A DNA stretch of 34,033 nucleotides from Verrucomicrobiota bacterium (GTDB lineage Bacteria; Verrucomicrobiota; Verrucomicrobiia; Verrucomicrobiales; Verrucomicrobiaceae): assembly GCA_017301975.1 (NCBI GenBank), contig JAFLEI010000054.1, positions 1-34,033 on the forward strand. The letters are read 5' to 3'. The notes below the pieces were generated by a model that saw only the letters and a list, made by a program, of their open reading frames with translations, had not been told where the DNA came from and made no database searches. The stretch's first letter is position 1. The number at the start of each line of letters is the position of its first letter. This document shows positions 1-6,782 of this stretch, one piece after another. A program made the position numbers and the translations under genes.

Positions 1-232
1 AGACCACGTGCTGGCGCAGATGCACGTCGATGCCCAGGACCATGAGCTCGGGCAGCACCGCCGGCATAGCTGCTGATGTCTGCGATGCAGGGGCTGCGGC
101 AGGGGCCGCGGCGGGGGCCGCGGCGGGTGCTGCTGATGGAATGGATGCCTCTGCCTGCTCGCTGCTCAAAGTTATCTTCTTTGCCTTGAGGCTCTTGTTT
201 GTCTTGCTGCTCTTGGTAGTTTGCTTGGCCAT
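1..232 (-). CDS. Transposase N-terminus, probably IS110 family (partial)
   Basis: This 77-residue N-terminal fragment starts at the ATG ending at 232 and runs off the window edge. A Lys/Thr/Ser-rich stretch (1-24) is followed by an Ala-Pro low-complexity linker (residues 33-50, AAAP repeats). Then comes a beta-strand with a conserved acidic residue, LMVLGIDVHLRQHVV (63-77). GIDVH resembles the first catalytic Asp (here D69) of DEDD transposases of the IS110/IS1111 family, which rearrange DNA through a RuvC-like domain and are guided by a bridge RNA in characterised members. The other catalytic residues and the C-terminal serine domain cannot be seen, so the family call rests on one motif and on the repeat-targeted insertion. 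A GAAAGGAG lies about 32 nt upstream, too far for a normal ribosome binding site; an internal Met56 or Met64 is possible. Confidence 0.6.
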   Translation of the reverse strand, partial: MAKQTTKSSKTNKSLKAKKITLSSEQAEASIPSAAPAAAPAAAPAAAPASQTSAAMPAVLPELMVLGIDVHLRQHVV

Positions 233-312
233 GTGGGTGGTGGGTTAAGGGTTGCTTTTCAACACTCCTTTCGTTCCACCGATCCGCTTCGGTGGCTCCG
301 CCCACATGGTAT
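1..312 (-). mobile_element. 5' end of an IS110-like insertion sequence (left copy, facing out of the window)
   Basis: Positions 204-312 are the exact reverse complement of 33925-34033, so the two window edges carry the same element in opposite orientation. Identity stops just beyond 312, where the left copy continues as a structured-repeat spacer (ctacggcc...). The IS part seen here is the transposase N-terminus (232 down to 1) plus about 80 nt of non-coding end (233-312). The non-coding end contains a 7-bp hairpin, CCACCGA/TCGGTGG, with a 6-nt loop. The insertion lies inside the terminal inverted repeat of a structured repeat unit, after GGCCGTAG in the minus-strand reading. The far end of the IS is outside the window. 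Confidence 0.75.
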
Positions 313-339
313 CTACGGCCCGGAGTGCCGCGCGAAGTT

Positions 340-703
340 CGTAGGACGGTCGTGGCGAAGCCCGCCCGTCTGTCAGCGCACGGCAAACACCTTGCGGGTG
401 GAGCGTGCCAGCGGCCTCGGGGCGTGTCAGCGCACGGCAAGACACCAAGGCGTACGAACGTCCTCGCAGTCGGGCGGTTTGGCGGAGGAGGCGGTGGGCG
501 ATGAACATACGCTGGACGCCAAACACGGCCGACCTACGGCCAGGAGCGCCTCGCGAAGTTCGTAGGACGGTCGTGGCGAAGCCCGCCCGTCTGTCAGCGT
601 ATTGCAAACACAATGGCGTACGAACGTCCTCGCAGTCGGGCGGTTTGGCGGAGGAGGCGGTGGGCGATGGAGCACTCTCGACGCCAAACACGGCCGACCT
701 ACG
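340..703 (-). repeat. Structured repeat array, two units (reverse orientation)
   Basis: Two units of the window-wide structured repeat lie at 340-538 and 561-703, read on the minus strand. Each is bounded by the terminal inverted repeat (CGTAGGTCGGCCGTG at one end, CACGACCGTCCTACG at the other) and contains the TTTGGCG/CGCCAAA and CCGCCCG/CGGGCGG internal stems. The second unit is about 55 bp shorter, the loss falling inside the loop between the CCGCCCG and CGGGCGG arms. A further unit is interrupted by the IS at 312. Apparent ORFs across the block are translations of the repeat, not genes. Confidence 0.85.
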
Positions 704-787
704 GCCCGGAGTGGCGGCCTTGCATCGGATTGAGAACAAGTCTCCGCCGCGTCCGGCACACAGACGTGTTTTCAACGGATCATGGTA

Positions 788-1195
788 TCAGTTCAATCCG
801 AAGCGCCGGAGGCCGCGCAGCCGGGGTGCGAACCAGCGCATCTTGGAACGGATTGCGGGCGGGTGACTGCTGTCATCCGCAGCCTGCAGTACCAGCAGGG
901 AGATTTCGAAGCCGATGGAGCCGTCCGAGCGCCGTTGCGGAGATGCTGCGGCCACGAGACCTTTCAACATGACCCACTTTGAATTCGAAACGGTCATGGC
1001 CAGCATCTCAGGCGTCAGTGCGGAACGTTTGATGCGCACGTGCACTTCAGCGCCCAGATCAAAACGCAGGCGTGACCAGAACACGAGGCCGCAGGAGGTG
1101 ATTTCGCAGAGCTCGACAACAGTCTGCCTGCCACCGCTGTCCGATTGGTTTTCGTTCGCGGAGGTTTCCTGCTGTTGCTGGCCGTGCTTAGCCAT
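788..1195 (-). CDS. Small PilZ-like domain protein
   Basis: A 135-residue protein read leftward, 104 nt downstream of recA on the same strand. The first 25 residues are Gln/Asn/Ser-rich and probably disordered. The middle (about 25-105) has the pattern of a PilZ-type beta barrel: VVELCEITSCGLVFWS, then DLGAEVHVRIK, a strand ending VMLKGLVAAA, and DGSIGFEISLLVL. PilZ proteins bind cyclic di-GMP through RxxxR and [D/N]xSxxG motifs. Here the second motif is reduced to ExTxxG and no RxxxR is visible, so ligand binding is doubtful. The C-terminus is Arg-rich. The frame stays open to 1288; I chose the Met at 1195 because the extension looks like non-coding sequence. A general hypothetical protein is the alternative. 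Confidence 0.5.
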   Translation of the reverse strand: MAKHGQQQQETSANENQSDSGGRQTVVELCEITSCGLVFWSRLRFDLGAEVHVRIKRSALTPEMLAMTVSNSKWVMLKGLVAAASPQRRSDGSIGFEISLLVLQAADDSSHPPAIRSKMRWFAPRLRGLRRFGLN

Positions 1196-1299
1196 ACGAT
1201 TCGCGGAGTGACCGCAAAAGGAGGCGCACGGGGCGGGAAAAGTCAAACGACGAAGGCGGGGAAGGTGGGGCGCTCGTACACGCCCCACGCCCGGCTTGG

Positions 1300-2406
1300 T
1301 TATTCTTCTTCAGGTGCGGAGGCACCTTTCGAGGAGGAGCCTTTTTCAGCCCCTGCGTTCTTCTCGGCCTGCTTGGCCTTCACGGCGGCTTCGATCTCGG
1401 CATAGACGGTCGCATCGTTACGGAGAACTTCCTTGGCGGCATCGCGGCCCTGGGCGAGCTGGGTGCCTTTGTAGCTGATCCATGATCCGCGCTTTTGCAG
1501 GATTTCGAAGTCCATGGCCAGATCCAGCAGCGAGCCGACATTGGAGATGCCCTCGTTGTACATGATGTCGAACTCGGCCTCGGTGTAGGGAGGGGCGAGC
1601 TTGTTCTTCACGACTTTGACCTTGGTGCGGTTGCCGGTGACGGTGCCGTCGGTGGTTTTGATGGCACCGATGCGGCGGATGTCCACGCGCACGCTGGCAT
1701 AGAACTTGAGGGCCTTGCCGCCGGGGGTGGTTTCGGGGTTGCCGAACATGACGCCGATCTTTTCACGAATCTGGTTGGTGAAGATGCAGCAGGTGCGCGC
1801 CTTGGCGATGATGGCGGTGAGCTTGCGCAGGGCGGCGCTCATGAGGCGGGCCTGGGCACCGACGGTGGAGTCGCCGATGTCGCCTTCGAGTTCCTGGCGG
1901 GTGACGAGGGCGGCCACGGAGTCGATGACGATGACGTCGAGCGCGTTTGAGCGGACGAGGGTTTCGCAGATGCGCAGGGCTTCTTCACCGGAGCTGGGCT
2001 GGGAGACGAGGAGCTCGTCCATCTTGACGCCAAGACGGCGGGCGTAGGCGGGATCGAGCGCATGCTCGACGTCAATGAAGGCGGCCAGACCGCCGGTCTT
2101 CTGCGCCTGGGCGATGACGGTGAGGGTGAGGGTGGTTTTACCGGAGGATTCCGGGCCATAGACTTCCACGATACGACCACGGGGGAAACCGCCGGTGCCG
2201 AGCGCCTGGTCGATGAGCAGGTTGCCGGTGGGGATGACGGTGATGTCTGATTTGATGCCTTCACCGCCCATGCGGAGGATGGCGCCTTCACCGTAGTCCT
2301 TTTGGATCTGCTGGATGGCCAGGTCGAGATTGCGGCCGCGTGCTTCGGCGAGCTTGTCGGGTTTGGCTGCGGAAGTTTCGGCGGTTTCTTTGGGGGCTCG
2401 GGCCAT
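1300..2406 (-). CDS. recA: RecA recombinase
   Basis: Full-length RecA of 368 residues, the ATP-dependent strand-exchange protein that also stimulates LexA self-cleavage. The Walker A motif GPESSGKTT is at residues 84-92, the Walker B strand VIVIDSVAAL at about 158-167, and the family blocks NQIREKIGVMFGNPETTPGGKALKFY and GAQARLMSAALRKL are clear. The N-terminus has an extra Ala/Lys-rich stretch of about 20 residues, and the C-terminus is a Lys/Glu-rich acidic tail ending in EEE, as usual for RecA. A LexA-type palindrome sits 32 nt upstream of the start, so SOS control is likely. No Shine-Dalgarno sequence is evident. The gene reads away from the T2SS-F-like gene upstream on the same strand and may be followed in the transcript by the PilZ-like gene. 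Confidence 0.98.
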   Translation of the reverse strand: MARAPKETAETSAAKPDKLAEARGRNLDLAIQQIQKDYGEGAILRMGGEGIKSDITVIPTGNLLIDQALGTGGFPRGRIVEVYGPESSGKTTLTLTVIAQAQKTGGLAAFIDVEHALDPAYARRLGVKMDELLVSQPSSGEEALRICETLVRSNALDVIVIDSVAALVTRQELEGDIGDSTVGAQARLMSAALRKLTAIIAKARTCCIFTNQIREKIGVMFGNPETTPGGKALKFYASVRVDIRRIGAIKTTDGTVTGNRTKVKVVKNKLAPPYTEAEFDIMYNEGISNVGSLLDLAMDFEILQKRGSWISYKGTQLAQGRDAAKEVLRNDATVYAEIEAAVKAKQAEKNAGAEKGSSSKGASAPEEE

Positions 2407-2437
2407 AATCGTGGGTGTTCAGTGTTGGATAAAAAGA

Positions 2438-2451
2438 TGTTCGGGCGAACA
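2438..2451 (-). promoter_or_regulatory. LexA-type SOS box upstream of recA
   Basis: The sequence TGTTCGGGCGAACA is an inverted repeat of TGTTCG and CGAACA around GG. It matches the TGTTC-N4-GAACA motif that I recall for LexA of Verrucomicrobia and differs from the E. coli CTGT-N8-ACAG box. It ends 32 nt before the recA start codon, a suitable place for an operator. A possible -35 element TTTACA (minus strand, 2473-2478) lies just upstream, but no convincing -10 was found. Confidence 0.8.
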
Positions 2452-2541
2452 GAAACCGCATTTTCGACGGGCTGTAAAGCACTTTCCGCCCTTAAGCAGC
2501 GAATATTAGCGTCAGACGGAGCCCGCAGCGGAGGTTGGCCC

Positions 2542-3537
2542 TCACATGTTTTCGAGCTGCTGCTGCATGCCGCCGTAAAAGCCCGACATCATGGTGATGA
2601 TGCGGTAGGCCACATACATGACGACGATGCCATAGGCGATCTTCGGCAGCCACTGCGCCGCACGCTGCACGGCGTCTCCTGCCTCGATGGTCTCCGCAGC
2701 GGCCCAGCGGTTCATTTCGTGGTCGAGAGTGCCCGCCTCTTCCGCCGTGGCGATGCCGTGAACGAAGGACATAGGGAAGCCATGCACGTCCGCCATGGCT
2801 CCTGAGATGGTTTCTCCGGCTGCGATGCGCTGGGCGGCATCCTTTGCGGCATCGCGCAGCAGGCCGCTGTGGGAGGCGCTGCCTGCGAGCTGCATGGTTT
2901 CCGTCATCCGCATGGAGGCCAGCAGGCAGGCATGAAACACCTGGGAAAAGCGTGCCAGCGCCCAGTGCCGGCGCACGCTGCCGATCAGCGGGAGGTATCC
3001 TAGCGCGCGATCCACGGCCGCCGAATGCGCCCCCAGCCGTGACAGCCAGCGCCAGAGGAGGAAGAGAGAGAGCAGCACCAGCCAGAGGATGGCCAGCGGC
3101 ATGAAGATGCCGCCCATGGAGTAGGGCTTGTCCCCCATGGAGGCGGTGACCATGGTCGGCAGCTCTGGCAGCACGATGCCCAGATGCGCGAGCACCAGCG
3201 GGTAAATCATCGCGCCGATGGCCTGCTTGACGGCCATGTGCCAGGCTTCAAAGTAGCGCGAGAGGTGGCTGAAGGCATCGCCGAGGCGTCCGCTGCGCTC
3301 CCCGGCATCAATGAGGGCAAACTCCAGCGCGTCAGAAAAGGCCCCGCAATGTTCGGTGATGGAGGCGGCGACACTTCTGCCTTCTTTGAGCCCAAGTTGC
3401 AGGCCCTGCAGCCAGGTGCGGCGCGCATGGGACGGCTGCTGCTTGAGCATCAGTTCAATGGAGCGGTCCAGATGAAAATTGGCCCCCACCAGCTTGGCCA
3501 GTTCGCGATACAGCAGGGCTTTTTCGGAGAGTTTCAT
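2542..3537 (-). CDS. Type II secretion system F-family (GspF/PilC-like) membrane protein
   Basis: A 331-residue integral membrane protein with the two-lobed architecture of the T2SS-F family, the inner-membrane platform of type II secretion and type IV pilus machines. The two cytoplasmic halves carry the family signature in variant form: AGERSGRLGD at 78-87 and ATAEEAGTLD at 263-272. Predicted membrane segments are at about 105-125, 143-163 and 298-318. The frame is open to 3624, but MKLSEKALLYRELAKLVGAN at 3537 is the natural N-terminus. No other secretion gene (E ATPase, G pseudopilin) is nearby, so this is either an isolated paralogue or separated from its partners. It is divergent from ribD, with 135 nt between the two starts, and lies upstream of recA on the same strand. 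Confidence 0.85.
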   Translation of the reverse strand: MKLSEKALLYRELAKLVGANFHLDRSIELMLKQQPSHARRTWLQGLQLGLKEGRSVAASITEHCGAFSDALEFALIDAGERSGRLGDAFSHLSRYFEAWHMAVKQAIGAMIYPLVLAHLGIVLPELPTMVTASMGDKPYSMGGIFMPLAILWLVLLSLFLLWRWLSRLGAHSAAVDRALGYLPLIGSVRRHWALARFSQVFHACLLASMRMTETMQLAGSASHSGLLRDAAKDAAQRIAAGETISGAMADVHGFPMSFVHGIATAEEAGTLDHEMNRWAAAETIEAGDAVQRAAQWLPKIAYGIVVMYVAYRIITMMSGFYGGMQQQLENM

Positions 3538-3672
3538 CGGCTGATGAGAAACTAACGCCAGCGGGTCCGTGACAGCGAGCACAAAAAGCTTCAGACGCCG
3601 GGGATCGTTGCCATTGTGTGACACTCTTATTGCTTCTCAGGTGCGTTTCATCGCCTATCATGCGCCCCCTTC

Positions 3673-4731
3673 ATGCCGCCGCCCATCGCTCATAAAGAAA
3701 CGCCCGACCAACATTGGATGCACCTCGCCCTCGACCAGGCCCAGCTTGGCGTAGGTCTTACCAGCCCGAATCCACCTGTGGGGGCCATCATTGTCGCGCA
3801 GGAAAAAGTCATCGGGCGGGGCTATCACCACAAGGCGGGAGAACCGCATGCCGAGGTGGAGGCCATCCGTGATGCGCAGAAAAATCACCCCAAGCTGCTG
3901 CGCGGCGCGACGATCTACGTCACGCTGGAACCCTGCTGCACGCACGGCCGCACGCCTGCATGCACCGAGGCGATCAAGGCCGCAGGGATCAAGCGGGTGG
4001 TCTTCGGCGCGCATGATCCCAATCCCAGCCACCGCGAGCAGGCCCGCAGCATTTTCTTGCTGGCTGGCATCGAGGTCACCGCCGGGGTGCTCGATGAAGA
4101 GTGCCGGGCGATCATCCGCCCTTTTGCCAAATGGATCACCACGGGCATTCCCTACGTGATTGCCAAGGCCGGACAGAGCCTGGACGGGCGAATCACGCGC
4201 CCGGCGGGGGAGAGCTCGCTGATCACCAACGATGCCGCCCGTGCCCATGGTCGCAGGCTGCGCATGCGGGTGGACGCCATTCTGGTCGGAGCCGAGACGA
4301 TCCGCAAAGACAACCCCCAGCTAACGCTGCGCGATGGCAGCGCCGGCAGTGGCAAGCTTCAGCCTTGGCGCGTGGTGCTGACCCGCAGCGGGGAGCTCCC
4401 GCAGCACTCGCACATTTTCACGGACACATTCAAAGACCGCACCGTCATCATGCATGGCAAGGACCTGCCCGAGGCCCTGGCGATTCTGGGCAAGCACGGC
4501 GTGCTTTCCGTTCTCATCGAAGGTGGTGGCATCGTCTTGGGGCATGCGTTTCGTGAGAAACTCGTCGATGAGGTCTATTGGTACATCGCGCCGCGACTCT
4601 GCGGCGGCGGGCGGCCCTCCATTGCAGGTCCGGCGCTGCCGGATTCCATCGAACTGAAGGACGTCACCGTCCGCCCGATGGGGGACAACGTCTGCTTCCA
4701 CGGCTTCCCTGTATGGCCGGAAGGGGGCTGA
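3673..4731 (+). CDS. ribD: Bifunctional riboflavin biosynthesis deaminase/reductase RibD
   Basis: 352 residues with the two RibD domains. The N-terminal cytidine-deaminase-like domain (about 12-150) deaminates the pyrimidine formed from GTP; its zinc ligands are visible as HAEVEA (H59, catalytic E61) and PCCTHGRTPAC (C88, C97). The C-terminal reductase domain (about 155-352), which reduces the ribosyl moiety with NADPH, begins with PYVIAKAGQSLDGRI and includes LITNDAARAHGRRLRMRVDAILVGAETIRKDNPQL and VLIEGGG. The length is normal for the family. No FMN riboswitch or other rib gene is nearby, so ribD appears to be a single-gene unit divergent from the T2SS-F-like gene. No strong ribosome binding site is seen. 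Confidence 0.96.
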   Translation: MPPPIAHKETPDQHWMHLALDQAQLGVGLTSPNPPVGAIIVAQEKVIGRGYHHKAGEPHAEVEAIRDAQKNHPKLLRGATIYVTLEPCCTHGRTPACTEAIKAAGIKRVVFGAHDPNPSHREQARSIFLLAGIEVTAGVLDEECRAIIRPFAKWITTGIPYVIAKAGQSLDGRITRPAGESSLITNDAARAHGRRLRMRVDAILVGAETIRKDNPQLTLRDGSAGSGKLQPWRVVLTRSGELPQHSHIFTDTFKDRTVIMHGKDLPEALAILGKHGVLSVLIEGGGIVLGHAFREKLVDEVYWYIAPRLCGGGRPSIAGPALPDSIELKDVTVRPMGDNVCFHGFPVWPEGG

Positions 4732-4786
4732 CGTAGAGCGGATGGAGAATGAGCAATGCTGAGTCACTGGGCGTGTCGATTGCCTG

Positions 4787-4812
4787 GGGCATGCGCGATT
4801 GACGATTGATGA
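4787..4812 (+). repeat. 26-nt dispersed repeat, copy 1
   Basis: This 26-nt segment, beginning GGGCATGCGCGATTGACG, is identical to 19997-20022. It lies 55 nt past the ribD stop in a gene-free stretch (4732-4977). The identity ends abruptly at both sides. Its function is not apparent. Confidence 0.8.
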
Positions 4813-4846
4813 ACAAGGATTGTTGATTGCTGAAGTTTTCAGATCT

Positions 4847-4869
4847 TCGCGCTTATGCCGTAAGCGCGA
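4847..4869. other. Stem-loop in the ribD / hypothetical convergent gap
   Basis: A 9-bp perfect stem, TCGCGCTTA/TAAGCGCGA, with a 5-nt loop TGCCG. It lies between the converging ends of ribD and the secreted hypothetical gene, so it could act as a terminator on either strand. It has no T-tract, so this is only a possibility. Confidence 0.4.
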
Positions 4870-4977
4870 GAAACGCGAAGTGGTGTGCGACGTTCTGATT
4901 CATGGCAGAGCTTTGCTCAGCCTTTCTTCTTGGCTCAGGTCAGAGCTTCTCCTGACGGATGGCGGTGACTGTCATCG

Positions 4978-5799
4978 TTATGGGGCGCGCTTCGGGGGCG
5001 GGTTCTTTTCAGGGGCTGGCTTTGCATCTCGACTGTTCTTGGAGGGAAGCAATGCAGCTGGAATCATCGCCTCGTTCTTCTGGCTCAGTGCAGAACGCAA
5101 ACGCGCAAGATCCTCTTTAACCTCGGCTCCCGTTTCCACCTTGCGTTCCAGGATGCGGATTTCCAAAGGGAGGATGTTCTCAAAATAGCTGGCAGCATCT
5201 GCTGCTCCGATGGTCTTCTCCTTTTCAAGCAGCCACTCCAGGCATTTGATCTGCATTTCTGGGTAGGACAGCTGCTGGTTCTGCTTCATCCATTCGGTCA
5301 AACCGCCCGCATCGTCGAAAGGTGTTCCAACCCAGCAGGGCTTGGGATGCTGCTTGCCATCTCGTCCTTCACGGCTCCATCCGTAGGAGGAGTAGTTCTG
5401 AGGCCGGTCCTGAAGCTGGTAATAGATGTTCCAGAAACAGGCGGCTCCAACGGACTGACTCAAACTATGATTGCGGAAAGCAAGGGATTGCCGCTCGTCG
5501 TCGAGATGTTCGAGAAGAAATGGGAACGCGGCTTTTTTATACGTGGAGAGCTTTTTAAACGCAGCATGGCAGCCCTCGTATTTTTTGCGATAGGCGTCGC
5601 TCACATTGTCGATCAGCTCAGGCGGGTCAGGCGGCAGCACCATGCCCTCGGGAGCCTTCTTTTCGGACAGCGCCAGATCCTCGATCAACTGAAGTATCTC
5701 CTTCTTCTGCGCCTCCGTCGCTGCTTCTTGCTGGGCCGCTCCAGTTGAGCCGAGCATGATGACAGCCAGTCCAATGAAAGCTCGCGCTGACAGGTTCAT
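4978..5799 (-). CDS. Secreted hypothetical protein
   Basis: 273 residues, not recognised. An N-terminal signal peptide is clear (residues 1-22, cleavage probable after STGAAQ), placing the protein in the periplasm or outside. The mature part is mostly helical and charged, with a Trp/Tyr-rich middle (about 120-165) and a Pro/Lys-rich C-terminal tail. No catalytic motif or transmembrane segment was found. The coding sequence is visibly less GC-rich than its neighbours ribD and the HAD gene, consistent with transfer or relaxed selection. It is convergent with ribD and transcribed alone. Confidence 0.75.
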   Translation of the reverse strand: MNLSARAFIGLAVIMLGSTGAAQQEAATEAQKKEILQLIEDLALSEKKAPEGMVLPPDPPELIDNVSDAYRKKYEGCHAAFKKLSTYKKAAFPFLLEHLDDERQSLAFRNHSLSQSVGAACFWNIYYQLQDRPQNYSSYGWSREGRDGKQHPKPCWVGTPFDDAGGLTEWMKQNQQLSYPEMQIKCLEWLLEKEKTIGAADAASYFENILPLEIRILERKVETGAEVKEDLARLRSALSQKNEAMIPAALLPSKNSRDAKPAPEKNPPPKRAP

Positions 5800-6002
5800 G
5801 GTGTTTGAGAAGGTGAGGTGCGAAATACAGCCGCGCTATGCGCAGAACCTGGTCGGGTGCCGCATCCAGGCAATGCAAATCTGGCGTGCGGCAGTGGAAA
5901 TGGGATGGAGAAACTCAATGCGCACTGAGGTGACCCGTCGTTACTTCGGGGTATCCGCTCGCGTGTCTGGCCGGGCGCATGGTGTTGGCCGGGCGCTGTG
6001 CC

Positions 6003-6022
6003 CATCTCGGCGGAGCGAGATG
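6003..6022. repeat. Short dispersed hairpin, CATCTCG/CGAGATG (copy 1)
   Basis: A perfect 7-bp stem, CATCTCG and CGAGATG, around GCGGAG, followed by GGCCACT. A near copy is at 10868-10886 with the same loop core (CGGAG) and the same trailing GGCTACT. This copy lies 50 nt upstream of the HAD phosphatase start, in the 272-nt gap after the secreted hypothetical gene. Nothing else was recognised in that gap. Confidence 0.6.
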
Positions 6023-6071
6023 GCCACTTTGCTGTTTCCCTGACGTGGTGGTGGGGTTATGCGTGCGGCGC

Positions 6072-6626
6072 ATGCCCGCTGATTCGCCTCCCCGCCCCAC
6101 CGTTTTTTTTGACCGCGATGGCGTCGTCAATGTCTCACCGGGGGACGGTTACGTCCTGCGCTGGGAGGATTTCCACTTTGCGCCGGGCATCATCGCGGCG
6201 CTGGCGTTGTGCCGTGCGCGGGGGTATGCGACGATCCTGGTGACGAGCCAGCAGGGCGTGGGCAAGGGACTGATGACGCAGGAGGCGCTGGATGACCTGC
6301 ACGCCCGCATGCAGCAAGCACTGACGCCGCATGAGGCCGCATTTGACGGCATCTATGCCTGCACCCACCTCGCGGGAACCTGCACCTGCCGCAAACCGAG
6401 TGCGGAGATGATTTTAAAGGCGCAGATGGATCACGGTTTGGATCTGACGCGGAGCTGGCTCGTCGGTGATCATGATCGTGACATCCAGATGGCGATCAAT
6501 GCAGGGGTGCCGCGAACGGTGCGTATTTTGAGCCATCACGAGCCGAAGGTGACGGCGGAGTTTACGCTGGCGGAGACGTCAGAGCTGATCGAGCTGCTGC
6601 GGGAAAAGCTGCCGCAGCAGCCGTAG
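6072..6626 (+). CDS. HAD-superfamily phosphatase, GmhB-like (heptose/histidinol phosphatase type)
   Basis: 184 residues. The HAD motif I, FFDRDGVVN (D14, D16), opens the protein; motif II is VTSQQGVGKG (about 57-66) and motif IV is VGDHDRD (about 131-137). A Cys/His zinc loop, CTHLAGTCTCRKPS (C97, H99, C104, C106), is the mark of the D-glycero-D-manno-heptose 1,7-bisphosphate phosphatase (GmhB)/histidinol-phosphatase branch. GmhB acts in the cytoplasm in ADP-heptose synthesis for lipopolysaccharide; no other heptose gene is adjacent, so the substrate is uncertain. The Met at 6072 fits the family start; the frame is open further upstream. The TAG stop codon is supplied by the first bases of the structured repeat that follows. 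Confidence 0.85.
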   Translation: MPADSPPRPTVFFDRDGVVNVSPGDGYVLRWEDFHFAPGIIAALALCRARGYATILVTSQQGVGKGLMTQEALDDLHARMQQALTPHEAAFDGIYACTHLAGTCTCRKPSAEMILKAQMDHGLDLTRSWLVGDHDRDIQMAINAGVPRTVRILSHHEPKVTAEFTLAETSELIELLREKLPQQP

Positions 6627-6767
6627 GTCGGTCGTGTTTGGCGCGTGGTGCTTTCGCAATCGCACGCAGTCAGCTTCGCCAAACCGCCCGACTGCGAGGA
6701 CGTTCTTACGCCATGGTGTTTGCTGTGCGCTGATGGACGGGCGGGCTGTCGCCACACCCATCCTACA
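6622..6767 (+). repeat. Structured repeat, single unit
   Basis: One short unit (146 bp) of the structured repeat, starting CGTAGGTCGGTCGTG and ending in a diverged right terminus (CACACCCATCCTACA). The TTTGGCG/CGCCAAA stem and the CCGCCCG/CGGGCGG stem are intact, while the loops differ from other copies. The left terminus overlaps the stop codon of the GmhB-like gene, and the right terminus is 16 nt from the stop of the convergent amidase gene. Confidence 0.85.
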
Positions 6768-6782
6768 GGCGGAAACGCAGTC

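Noticed and set aside
30..248. 72-residue plus-strand frame at the left edge with Ala-Gly repeats
   Set aside because: Antisense to the transposase N-terminus, which is supported by the identical copy at the right edge.
788..1288. Longer start (1288) for the PilZ-like gene
   Set aside because: The extra 31 residues are Arg/Pro-rich with non-coding character, and the Met at 1195 gives a more natural protein.
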